The notes under the pieces: generated by a model
The model's database searches: none
What the model was told of the DNA's origin: nothing
Seen by the model: only the letters and a program-made list of their open reading frames with translations
Made by a program: the position numbers and the translations under genes
NCBI GenBank assembly: GCA_049724395.1
Contig: JAUGWO010000025.1
Coordinates: forward strand, 33,981 to 97,980
DNA length: 64,000 nucleotides
Direction: 5' to 3'
DNA from: Spongospora subterranea f. sp. subterranea
Taxonomy: Eukaryota > Endomyxa: Phytomyxea > Phytomyxea > Plasmodiophorida
In this document: positions 12,203 through 22,317 of the stretch, piece by piece
How the letters are laid out: each line of letters begins with the position of its first letter
How positions within the stretch are numbered: the stretch's first letter is position 1

Positions 12203-14832
12203 TCATATGCTCCTTTCCGTCTCTGAAAATGGTCCTAATTGATCGATCCGTCTGCGCAAATCTTGATTCTCTGAGAGTGCCGTTGACAGTTGATTCCTTA
12301 ATGAATCGTGTTCGGCCGCAAACTGTGCGGCTAACTCAAGCTTCAAAAATATAAAAAACGTAATCACGCCATATGACACATCATGTTGTACCTTTTGCTC
12401 ATGGAACTGGCGGATCACATCCAGATGTAAGTTTCGAACATCATTTCGGAGTCCGCAAATTACTTCTTCGAAAGCGGAGCGAATCACCTTACAGACTTCT
12501 ACTAAGCGTCATGGGAATGATAATCAGCGGTTTACCTCCATCAACATTGGGTTCCCAGATTGAGTAGGTTCGCCAGGTATTGTGGGAGCTGCAACAGGCT
12601 CGGGCACTGAAGTAGCTGGAGGTGTTGATGCAGAAGTTTCAGGCAGTGAAGTTCTGGAATCAGTATGCGGGTCTTCAGATCTCTCGATTACCCTATCTGG
12701 ATCAAGTTTTCTTGTTGACCTGTCCACCGGTGACCTTGATGCGATCTCAGGTTTTGCATCCACCAATATTTCACGAGGTTCCTCACGATCATTTCGATTT
12801 AGTCGCAGGATTTCAGGAGATATCGTCAGTTCAGATGCGGACGACTCAACAGTTCCTTCAGATAGTGTTTCTGAAATTTCGTTTACACCATGTTAACAAT
12901 GATATAAAATATTGATGATGGTGACCTGACCTGTTTTCCGGCTTGTAGTCAACCCGGGGTTTAATGGTTGCGACAGACTGATGAGCTTCTCTTCGCTCAT
13001 GGAAACGGATGAGCGATCGTTGAAAGAGCCAATCGACGTAGACGATGAAGCTATGGAAACTGAACGTAACGTCGATCTGACTGGCGAAAATAGTGAGGAC
13101 GAAACCGAAACCGAATTGAGAGCCTAATCGTAACAATAAATTGATTGGAATTCCATTATTAGAAGGACCGACCTGGTCGGTTGTCGAAGGAGATGCTTTG
13201 TATTGGATGGGGCGAGAGTGAGATTTTGCGGAGGAATCTGGAGATTATAATAAGAAAATGAGAACCTGAACGATGAACGACAGTACAGGCTGTTGTTTGA
13301 ACTGGAGAGAACAAGGCGGTAGATACATGAACCGATGATGGAACTAAAAAGATAACCATAACCAATCAGACGTCAAGAGACGGTACTCGTTCTTCTCACT
13401 CGGAAAGGGCATGCTCGGGTTTGTTGATTGATGAACCGGTAATGAGACATATGGAAGCAATTTTGGAAACGACCCACGGAATCTCATTGTTGGCGTGGCT
13501 GTTGAGCGTAAATCATATACAAGCGTATCCCCTTTGAATGTTTCAATTTCATGGCTACCAAATTGATGTAAAAAAAGCATACCTGATGTATCGGCGATGA
13601 TAATACTCATGCCGTTCGGTACAAACTGTATGGCTTTGATTGGTGCTTCAGCCTCGATAGACGTTGAGATTTTGATTTTCGCAGCAAGATCGAAAAACGC
13701 CACGCAACGATTAAGACTACATGTGGCAAAAAATACCTAAATTGTAGCAACAAAGTGGGCGTTCAAAACTTTTGAACGGGTAAACTGGGCATGCCTTGTT
13801 GGTCGGCGAAAAGGCGGCTCCTGTAGCAGGAGCAGAGTGCGCATTCAAGAACGATACAGAAGGGGCTTTCGACTTCACATCGTAGATGACGACGTTCCCA
13901 TGATCGTCTGTCGCACATAAAAGAAACTTGGACAGTGGAGAAAATGTCAAACTCGTGACCGACTATAGAATACGTCAACTAGTGACAAATACAGCAAATT
14001 ATGAATTGCCTTATGGTTATATGTAGCAACGTTGTTCGAATGGATTAAGCTATGAATAATGATTTGATCATTAGAATAAGACGCTATGTACCTGCAAAAT
14101 CGAATAAGAATTATGACACGAACAAAAACTGAAGCTGACTAACGAATCGTCATGATTGATAGCGATAATAGATACAGGCCCATTATGTCCAGAAAATACC
14201 GCCACAGATTGGCCGTTCAGCGATGACCACACCTGAAATTGCCGTCATGAACGAGCCACACTTCCCGCCGAACAAGGAAGAGCATACGTGGACTTGGAAG
14301 GATTCCGATCCAGTACAAATGAATCGAGTGGTGCTGGGCGATATAGCTACACATCTCGCTGGGCTATTAACCTAAAATCAACAGGGTGAACAAAAAACAT
14401 TGCTGATACGGAAGCGATTCATAAAGTTCATAACGTTGAGCAGAAAACGAACAAATTTTACCGGATTTGTGGACAACAAAAATGATGTTAATTGCTTAAT
14501 AGAGCTTTCAATAGCAATAAAAACACCTAAACAATAATGCGAGAAATAATCTCGGAAATAGGTCATAAGGTCGATGACCTGAATAGACAATATTGGATCA
14601 CGATCGAATACTGAATGGACATGAAGCGCTCCATTTTTGGTGATGGAGGCCAGCTTATTATAGCCGGCATCGAATCCCACGACCTTGTCACCGTCATCTG
14701 CAGCAGCGAAATTAATGGGACCTCATCGGGCACAGGCGAAAAACGACGATGAACAGACCCGGATATCGCGGGAACAGCTTCCGGCATTGGTCCATGGGGA
14801 TCCCCGATTGGCATGTGGTGATGAATGGCCAT
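12203..14832 (-). CDS. NEDD1: NEDD1-like WD40 protein, gamma-tubulin ring anchoring
   Basis: NEDD1/GRIP71 recruits the gamma-tubulin ring complex to centrosomes, basal bodies and spindles. WD40 repeats are seen in order on the minus strand: DKVVGFDAGYNKLASITKNG (about 14700-14640), SKFLLCATDDHGNVVIYDVK then FLNAHSAPATGAAFSP (about 13930-13810), VAFFDLAAKIKIS and APIKAIQFVPNGMSIIIADT (about 13700-13590), and TLVYDLRSTATP (about 13530). The phrase NAHSAPATGAAFSP is close to the human NEDD1 VHKAPASGICFSP. After a serine/proline-rich linker the C-terminus (12487-12203) is a coiled coil: FEEVICGLRNDVRNLHLDVI then RQFHEQK and LSENQDLRRRIDQL. This is the family's gamma-tubulin-binding helix. The first exon is uncertain; the ATG at 14832 is only one option. 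Confidence 0.8.
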
Positions 14833-15034
14833 TGGGATACATCAGGATCTGACCCAACCAGGATCACCCGAACCGCATCAGATTGGGCCATATAAGGCTG
14901 AACCGACCACGAACGCGCCTCCTCGAAACACTTTTACTTTGTTTTTATCTGATTTATCCGGACATTTTCTGATGTTTTTCAAAACCAGTACATTGTTACA
15001 AAGAACGACCTTAACACAATTCGGTCAGCTTACT

Positions 15035-15115
15035 GCCTTTGTGTCCGAGTGGTTAAGGAGATCGATTCGAAATCGATTGCGCTCTGCGCTCGCGAGTTCG
15101 AATCTCGTCGAAGGC
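15035..15115 (+). tRNA. tRNA-Ser (anticodon CGA)
   Basis: A full cloverleaf can be drawn. Acceptor GCCTTTG (15035-15041) pairs with CGAAGGC (15109-15115). D stem TCC/GGA has loop GAGTGGTTAA. Anticodon stem ATCGA/TCGAT has loop TTCGAAA, giving anticodon CGA. There is a long variable arm GCGCTCTGCGC, typical of class II tRNAs. T stem GCGAG/CTCGT has loop TTCGAAT. A and B box promoters are present as usual. A T run (TTTGTTTTTT) follows as a Pol III terminator. The base after the acceptor, position 73, is T instead of the G expected for tRNA-Ser. No intron. Confidence 0.93.
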
Positions 15116-15762
15116 TTTGTTTTTTATACGATTATTTGGCGTTTGTTTTTGGAGTACAGTAGACTTTTTTACGTTCAGCGGCATCTGTCACGGTAATCGT
15201 AGACTCTACAGACGCTTTGCTCATGATTGCCAGATGTGTAAGCGTTGAAACTTCGCACTATTTGATATAGATTGATGTTTATAGGTAATTTGATCGAAAA
15301 GAGTCGAGAAGTATCCGTAAAGCCGGTGTTCTATTTGATATATCCACAGCTCTCGGGAGCTTCAGCAGTCGAAGCGTCTGCACCAATGAATGACCGACTA
15401 GTGTAGTTACGAATATAATTTTCGACATCCACCATGTGACGAAGGCTTTGTTTTTTTGGAATTTTTATTTTCTGGAGTATTACTGTAGAGTACTGCTTTT
15501 TTTTGTTTATACAGTACCAGTTTTGATGCTATCGTAGGCTCTACAGATGCTTTGCTCATGATTGTCAGATGTAAGCGTTAGAATTTCGCATTTTAATAGA
15601 TTGATGTTTATACTAATGTGAGTGAATCGTTATCCGTAAAGGCCCGTTTTCTTATTGTTATCTGGACAGCTGTCGCGCGCTTCAACAGTAGAAATGTCTG
15701 CACGAACGAAAGCCCAACCAGTGTAGTCATTACGAAAATAATCTTCGACATCCACCATGTTC
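15108..15762. repeat. Tandem duplication of about 327 bp starting in the tRNA 3' end
   Basis: Segment 15108-15435 and segment 15437-15762 are diverged direct copies. Both begin with CGAAGGCTTTG plus a T run (15109, 15439). Both contain ACAGAYGCTTTGCTCATGAT (about 15211, 15550), a TTGATGTTTATA phrase and TATCCGTAAAG. Both end with TTCGACATCCACCATG (about 15422, 15746). The second copy does not carry the rest of the tRNA. Many small differences suggest the duplication is old. Confidence 0.85.
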
Positions 15763-15850
15763 TAGCCCCCGTTATGACCAGCATTCTGCGACTGAACGTC
15801 GAATCTGCACATCTATTGACCGCAATTGGTAGTAAATCGATTGAGATAAT

Positions 15851-16730
15851 TTAAATCGAATACCGTTTTAGAGTTTTTGTCCTGCACGTGTGCCCAGAGC
15901 TGAAATCATTAACTGCATCTTTGATAACATCATCGCTGACAAGCAGCTGCTCGTCAATATGAAGTATTGTAAACGGAGCAGGCCAGCGAATCCGAGATAT
16001 GTCGACGCTGGGATCCTCGTTAGTCCAACTGGTAAACTGGATTGTCTGAAACAGACTGGATTAGCGAAATGTTTCTGGCCAGCATAATCGCATATGTAAA
16101 TTACCTTCCATTGCGTTCCAGTGCATTTATTTGGTGTGTACGCCGACATATATAATTCAGGATGACACGCTATGAAGGCTTTCAGCTCGTCCAAAGCGAA
16201 CTGGCGACCAACACGCTCTGATAGTACCTGAATGACACCATTTAGCTGAAATTGGATTGATGAGGTCAGAATACCGACATGAGCTGCGCCTGATGACAAT
16301 AAAGTATAAACGACATACATTATATAGAAAACCAGGAAAATCGCGAAAGACGATGTCGTGTTTGGGCTTCTGTAGTCAGTCTTCTTAATCTTTGATGATC
16401 TGTTGATAACAAAGCAAATCTTAAATTTGATTAATGAACAGGAGTGCACAGCACTTACATATGATACGAGTCATTGAGGAAAAAGTACAGAGTAAATAAA
16501 GCAAATAAGATAGATACAAATTGGCAAAACAATCCAAAATTCAGTAGGTACGATCTTGTACATATCGGCTTGAGTGTGGGCGGAGTCACTTTGATAATCG
16601 GAGATTTCGTGTTTGGCGTGATATCTTCTGCCAATCTGACCCGGGTTCGACCACCTGCCAGGGCCGCCGACGCATTCGGACATGGAATAATTATGGGTGC
16701 GGGGACCTTGCTGGAAAACGGTTCCCCCAT
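15851..16730 (-). CDS. Hypothetical membrane protein with two transmembrane helices
   Basis: Start ATG at 16730 (MGEPFSSKVPAPIIIPCPN). The N-terminal 58 residues are proline-rich and probably cytosolic. A first hydrophobic helix follows (FGLFCQFVSILFALFTLYFF). A 59-nt intron leads to SSKIKKTDYRSPN and a second helix (FAIFLVFYIMYVVYTLL). A soluble C-terminal part contains LSERVGRQFALDELKAFIAC and, after another short intron ending TTTCAG, TIQFTSWTNEDPSVDISRI and RWPAPFTILHIDEQLL. The reading ends at TAA 15851-15853. About 250 residues in total. I do not recognise the family. Splice sites and consistent composition argue it is real. Confidence 0.5.
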
Positions 16731-16839
16731 GAAACGATTGGCGCCCGGTCCAGAAGGGGCGCTGCTGTTGATGATCGACTGTCTTCACAATGGAATGGCA
16801 CGGTCATCCAACAATACACGGCGAGTATGTGTAACGTGA

Positions 16840-19388
16840 ACTGTTATCAATCCGCGGCGTGATGCGTTAGTGACGTTGGGAGCCCACCCCCAACCCCACT
16901 ACACTATTAATCGCCACACGTGATCAGAGCCAGCGGAACGGCGTGACTGGCGTGACGCGGATACGATACGGTTACTGATTTGTTACAGTACGCAGACAGG
17001 TCACGCGGCCATTCTTGTGCCACTGGCAGTTGGCTGGATCAAGTCGGACCATGCGCGGGATTAATCCCAATCCCACGTGGCGAATACAGCCGCGATGCCG
17101 AATGCATGTTACTTCAAAACGCGGTAGCAAAATTTCGTAGGACACGACAATGGCTTCAAAGTGTGGGTTATCGGATAGAACACGTGGTTTGACGTTAGTT
17201 GACGGTATCTTCTCCAGTACAATTTGCACAACTTGTGGATCCTGCACTAGCGCCAGGACAGTGTACTTGAGGATTGAAAAGGGTCTTGAGTCGTCATGCC
17301 GTAGATCAAAAGTCGTCTTCCCGTAGATCCGAACCATCAGTAGCTTCGCGCCCTTTGTCCTTGCCGCTTGCCTCATCCTGGTGTTCAGTTTTTCAAACAC
17401 AACTGTGTTGTATCAAATCTTGCCCTGCGACATCCGAGCAATGGTAAATGACTTCTCGACCTGTGCCGAAATACCTTCCCAATTGCCGTGACAGCGATCG
17501 GTCAATCTTATCGAGTTCAAGTTGGTTGTGAGTGGAAGTGGCATCAACATAGTCAATTCAGAAAGTAAAACAAGCGAAGTTGTTTCTTTCACGACAGAGC
17601 CAAGAGCAGCGCTGTCCGCGGCCCAAGTTGTTCGAGGCCCAACGTCCTATGCTCTCCCTGTTCCGGACGAGTAATTTGGAGCCAGAGTTCGCCGTTCGCA
17701 TTTTGCCGAGAAATTCAACGACTTGAACCATCAGAACTGCCTCGTGATCGAAAGAAGGAATTCTCGTTGAAACGCCGATAGCACGGCCACACCATAAGGG
17801 AAACAGGCTTCGCCCAGACAGGTAATAATTTTTACCCAACTTCGGCACCAACTCCTCAAGAATAAAACTATCGAGACGCGCGACCACAGAAAAATTATGA
17901 TAAATTTGGAAGTGCAGCGCGTGCACGCCCGAAACTTGCGCCAAATGAGAGCTCGAGCAGTCCAGTTCGAATGTGGAACAGCCAGCACTGTAGAAAGAGG
18001 TGGATCAAGCCAAGACAGAATCACGGGCGCCAGATAGTCTGGGAAACGTTTAGCCATGCAGTGCCTTTGTTAATTTATCCCTTCCTGACAACCTGTAGAA
18101 TTTCTTGGTGTCGGTCCCGCCTTTAATGAGAAGCCCATGAACAGTCGGGTTCAGCGGCTATAAAGGAGGGAAGCGATTGCACCAGACAGTCTGCCTGCCG
18201 ACGTGATAAACTTCTTCCAGAACGACGCCGGATTTGTTCCTTCACTTCACGTTTGCGAGCATGTGGCCGCACCAAGCAGCTCGTAGGCTCTAGAACGACT
18301 TGTTTATGGCCCCCGTTTTAAGAAAGTGACCACAGCGAAATTGGAAATCGGTGCGACGTCGCGCCACAATGCCGCAGGAAAACGGTGTGCTGCTTGTGTG
18401 GTAGGCGATATTTCAGGAGCAATGGCTGTTCCCACAACAGCACTGCTCGAGCGCTCATCGAGTTCGCGGCAGCCCCGGCTCGTGTCGAGACTGAGTGGTT
18501 GTTAGGGATTTTTCCTGGTAATCATTGGAGAAGCACAGAAGACAACGTAGACAAGAGCAAACCGAAACGACATCACCACGGTTTTTGACCCCGGCAAAGA
18601 AGGGCAATACGATTCCACATATGGGCTGATTTCGGGGCCGACATGCCCTCGTTTCACATTTTGTTCGAGATGGAATATACAAAATCGAATCGCAAATTTG
18701 AGGCAAAATTAGCCTTTTGAGCATATGCTCACCTTTCTCGCGATTATGCATGTTTACAAAGGGGGGATTCATTGATACCCCGTGATTTCCGCACCGCAAA
18801 AATGGTTTTCGAAGGAATATTTTGTGTACGAGAGATTTGATTTTGCAGAATCAAGGGCGTGTTTAACGTTGATACCCCGAGTACTGATTCAGGTGAAAGT
18901 CTTCGACAGAAGCCACTACAGTCGGGTGTCCTGTACCAGCTTCAACGGTGCTCCCGCACTAGGAACGAAAAGCTACAAATTATCTTCCGGGAAGGTCACA
19001 TAGGGGTGCAATCGACGCCCAACGAATCCGCACGTTATTTGCCCATATCGAATAGTGCATGATCATGACTTCAAAGGGCAATCAAGCTCGCTTGCTTCTT
19101 GGGTCATGAAATTGGACATTTCGAACTCGTGAACGTCTATCATGAGGGAAAACGATCGGCATTGAGAATCAGGCGATTAGCCAGTGTTTAAGAACAAAAA
19201 AATACGTACGTGAAAACTGTAATACAGCAGCAGCTTTTTATATCGAACAGGTTTACAGCAAAATCGCCCGCTGAATTTGCCAACTGCGATAAAAGTCCCA
19301 TGTCATGGTAGATTAGCGTTCACACATAGGTAGTGAGTTACATTTGGTAGAGAACGGGCTGAACGGCATCAGCTTCTTGCTGCTGTTG
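16840..19388. other. Gene-poor stretch with unassigned minus-strand open frames
   Basis: Two minus-strand frames look longer than chance but match nothing I know. One at about 17400-16972 includes AKLLMVRIYGKTTFDLRHDD and PQVVQIVLEKIPST. One at about 17944-17558 includes VHALHFQIYHNFSVVARL and VLMVQVVEFLGKMRT. They could be exons of one unknown gene or a decayed element. From 18060 to 19388 nothing is supported. Confidence 0.3.
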
Positions 19389-19623
19389 GGTTGAGGCCGT
19401 CTCCGCCAAGAGAAGTCACAGTTGGTTGAGGCCGTCTCTGCCAAGAGAAGTCACCGTTGGTTGAGGCCGTCTCCGTCAAGAGAAGTCACCGTTGGTTGAG
19501 GCCGTCTTCGTCAAGAGAAATCACCGTTGGTTGAGGCCGTCTCCGTCAAGAGAAGTCACCGTTGGTTGAGGCCATCTCGGTCAAGAGGAGTCACCGTTGG
19601 TTCCGCCAAGAGAAGTCACCGTC
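19389..19623. repeat. 35-bp tandem repeat, about 6.5 copies
   Basis: The unit begins GGTTGAGGCCGTCTCCG and contains CAAGAGAAGTCACCGTT. TTGAGG recurs at 19391, 19426, 19461, 19496, 19531 and 19566, each 35 bp apart. The last copy is shortened and followed by another CCGCCAAGAGAAGTCACCGT. Copies are over 90% alike, so the array is fairly young. No gene overlaps it. Confidence 0.95.
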
Positions 19624-19810
19624 GCATACCCGCGATCGGTTGGTGACAGGACGGAGCCGGTCGTTGTTCGTTACCAGTGTTCGGTGACTGTGTGAGTCTG
19701 GTCTACGTTATCCCCGATAGCGTGTCTGTTCTGGGGTTGGGACCCCTTCTCTGTCATAGTCCGTTCACTCATCACTCGTCATTATAATAATTCGACTTCA
19801 TCGTCGACAC

Positions 19811-20152
19811 ATGACGATGAAGAAAACAGGTTCGACCACAGCGCACAACAGTCCGCGATGGACCAAGCTGGCGTCGTATCTCGGCCTGGCGCTAATCGAT
19901 GTGGAAATATACGGGGAGTACCAAACAATGCTATCATCACCGAAGCTGTCCCGTCTGCAGATTTGGGAAGACCTGCCTTCTTACGATGAATATAGACAGC
20001 TTCGAGAATCTTGGTGCAATGCGAGGTGCGAGACACAATTGGAACTGTGCCGACGTGAGAGCTCAGATGTCGGCATCTCAAATGTGATAATTACATATTC
20101 CATATTATGGCCATTTGTTCCACCCATTGTTTTTTTACTGTATAAGTTTTAG
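19811..20152 (+). CDS. Hypothetical 113-residue protein, uncertain
   Basis: ATG at 19811 with an uninterrupted frame of 113 codons. The C-terminal 25 residues are hydrophobic (IITYSILWPFVPPIVFLLY), as in a tail-anchored protein. The middle is acidic and tyrosine-rich. No relative is recognised, no splice partners are obvious, and the region around it is repeat-rich, so it may be a chance frame. Confidence 0.25.
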   Translation: MTMKKTGSTTAHNSPRWTKLASYLGLALIDVEIYGEYQTMLSSPKLSRLQIWEDLPSYDEYRQLRESWCNARCETQLELCRRESSDVGISNVIITYSILWPFVPPIVFLLYKF

Positions 20153-22317
20153 AATTCGACGCACTGCGCTCAGTATTTCACCTGGCGTATTCTTTCTATT
20201 TTCAATGCTAATGTTGTGATACAGATAAGGCAAGAGCGCAGACTTACGCATGGCGCCAATAAGGCTTCATACATGATGGGTATCGCCCCTCAAGATTATT
20301 CATATTATCGGCGGTTTGGCAAAGCAGTTCGGGTTCTGGGCAGCGCTCCATGCCTTCAACACTAGATACTTAGTGATCCTGTCAAGTTTTTATTTTATCG
20401 AATTCCGATGTTAAAATTGTCGAGCCCATAAGGTTTCTGTCTTCTTTATGGAATATATTAATGAAATTGTAATATTTCAACCCGATATTCTCGATGTCTT
20501 AAAGAATCAATCGGCCCCCGCCGCGGCGAAGTATGGGACGCATTGACGCGTTTTGCACATTTTCTTCAATATTATCATTGCAAGCATTCAATTCACTTGT
20601 CCGAACCGGATCACAATGAGAAAACGGTTTCAGAAAAGAATGCTTCCAGCTTTAATGCGAAACTAATATAGGGAAACCTTTCGACTGTCGGCCGAGATTT
20701 CAAGTGTCTGTGGTTCTTAGCGTAATCGTGCGAGTCGCAAGTCATGTTAATGGGGGTGCGATTTCAGCATATACCGAAGACGGTAAAAAACTTGTTCGCC
20801 AAACTACCAACAATGCAAAACTCAAAAACAACCGACCCCGACTATAAGGAGGTGATTGTCTCCATGGACACCTCTGACTTGAAAGCTTGCTTGCATTGTA
20901 CATCTTGACCAAATCTACCAATGAAACCCCCTTCCTTAGCACGTTGAATAGTAGAGACATACGACTTTGCCAAGTGGGGCAATCCACATCCAGGTACTGG
21001 CCACCGGTACCACCCATTGTGTTGCATCCTTTCTGGTTGTAGAGGTGAGTTTGAAAGTGATATTGTCATTGCATTGAATGAAGTGCGTTGGGTGAAGAGT
21101 ATCTTCGATTTTGCAAAAGCGGGTGGAAGGCGAAACGCAACCAACTGACAATCCTCGACGCGGTTAAGGTTCCTGTGGGCCTCGCACAGCTTGATGGTAA
21201 TGAGTGACCTTATCTGTTATTATCATATAAGTTGTCTGTGTTGAGTGATGTGTGAAGGTATTTGTGGGAGGTTCCTGTGGCTAATCCTGGATTTGGATGG
21301 CTCCATTGGCGAAAATCGTCATGTAACGGGCTAAAGGAACGGACTTCATTGAGTAAATTCTGTCAAGATCCTCAATGGAACGCAGGCTTTCACGTCAGAA
21401 ATGTCCATGGAGACAATCGCCTCCTTATAGGCGGCTTCAGTCTTTTTGAGTTTGTGTTGTTGGGAGTCGATCGAGCACACAGCAAATCTTTTACCGCCTT
21501 CGGCTGAGGGTTGATAGTACGTGTCATCACAATAGGGGGGAGGACTTCTCTGCTCCTTCCCAGCGGTTTGCACAAGGAAAGATTCGCCATCTGACGCTTA
21601 AGCTTACTAAAGAAATGTGGTCTTGCATTGAAATTTTGTTGCGAAATTTTCTCAGTGATAAATTGTAATTGTTTGAATCTATCATTGTGGGGGTGCTCCT
21701 TCACTAAGTGGATTGTATTGGGACGAGGGCGTTGACTATCGTGTCGTTCTGTTGTTCTAACGCGAATGTGTTTCGTTGTGCATTAGGACAAGCTTCTATA
21801 GTTACAAGGTATGATCATAAGCAGACGGGAGTAGCAATTAATCCGACAAAATGGGGAAGATAATATTGCAGGAAATAATCAGAGGAACTTCTGCCTCTGC
21901 TTTTATAGCAATGAAATGGCTTGTGCCCATTGTGCTTGTTTAGTTACCGTCGAAATGTCGATGTTGTAGCACTTTGTACAGATTATATTATGGCGATTAT
22001 TTTCTTATGTTGACGGGAGAGTAGTATCGACGAGCGTGTGAGTGCTGAAGCGGTTAACGTCGCCGCACAACGTGACGAAGAAGGACGCACTGGTATGGGG
22101 ATCAGCTGCTTTGCAATCACCAAACACCGGCTTTGTCATTCCAGAGCTCCCTTCATGTTCTGTCACGTCCCTACCAGCTTCAGCTCTAAAGAACCACTCA
22201 TCAACGCACGAAGATCAAAGGCTTCAACGAGCTGTCGTTTCTTGTATCAATCGCTGGAAGAATCCGATTTCCAAAGAGTTTCAGATCGTGATCACAAGAC
22301 AATTGACTAAAAGAAGC
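20153..22317. other. Gene-poor stretch around the inverted repeat
   Basis: Outside the inverted repeat I see no recognisable gene. The plus frame 22038-22341 is open for about 100 codons but has two overlapping competing frames and no family likeness. The likely 3' end of the kinesin gene bounds this stretch on the right. Confidence 0.35.
20745..21520. repeat. Diverged inverted repeat, arms of about 260 bp
   Basis: The minus strand of 20745-21015 and the plus strand of about 21265-21520 align over most of their length. Shared phrases include GGTNCCNGTGG near one end, TGTCCATGGAGACAATC (20852-20868 as reverse complement, 21408-21424 direct) followed by RCCTCCTTATAG, and TTTTTGAGTTT further on. 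By eye identity is roughly 65-70%. Both arms can be read as similar peptide (VSMETITSL-like against VHGDNRLLIGG in other frames), but stops occur. Probably an old inverted duplication of an unknown sequence. Confidence 0.7.

Noticed and set aside
15437-15762. A second tRNA in the downstream duplicate
   Set aside because: Only the last acceptor-strand bases and the T run are present; no anticodon or D arm.
16474-16839. Plus-strand frame of 121 codons
   Set aside because: Antisense to the two-helix membrane protein exon, which has the better splice sites and start.
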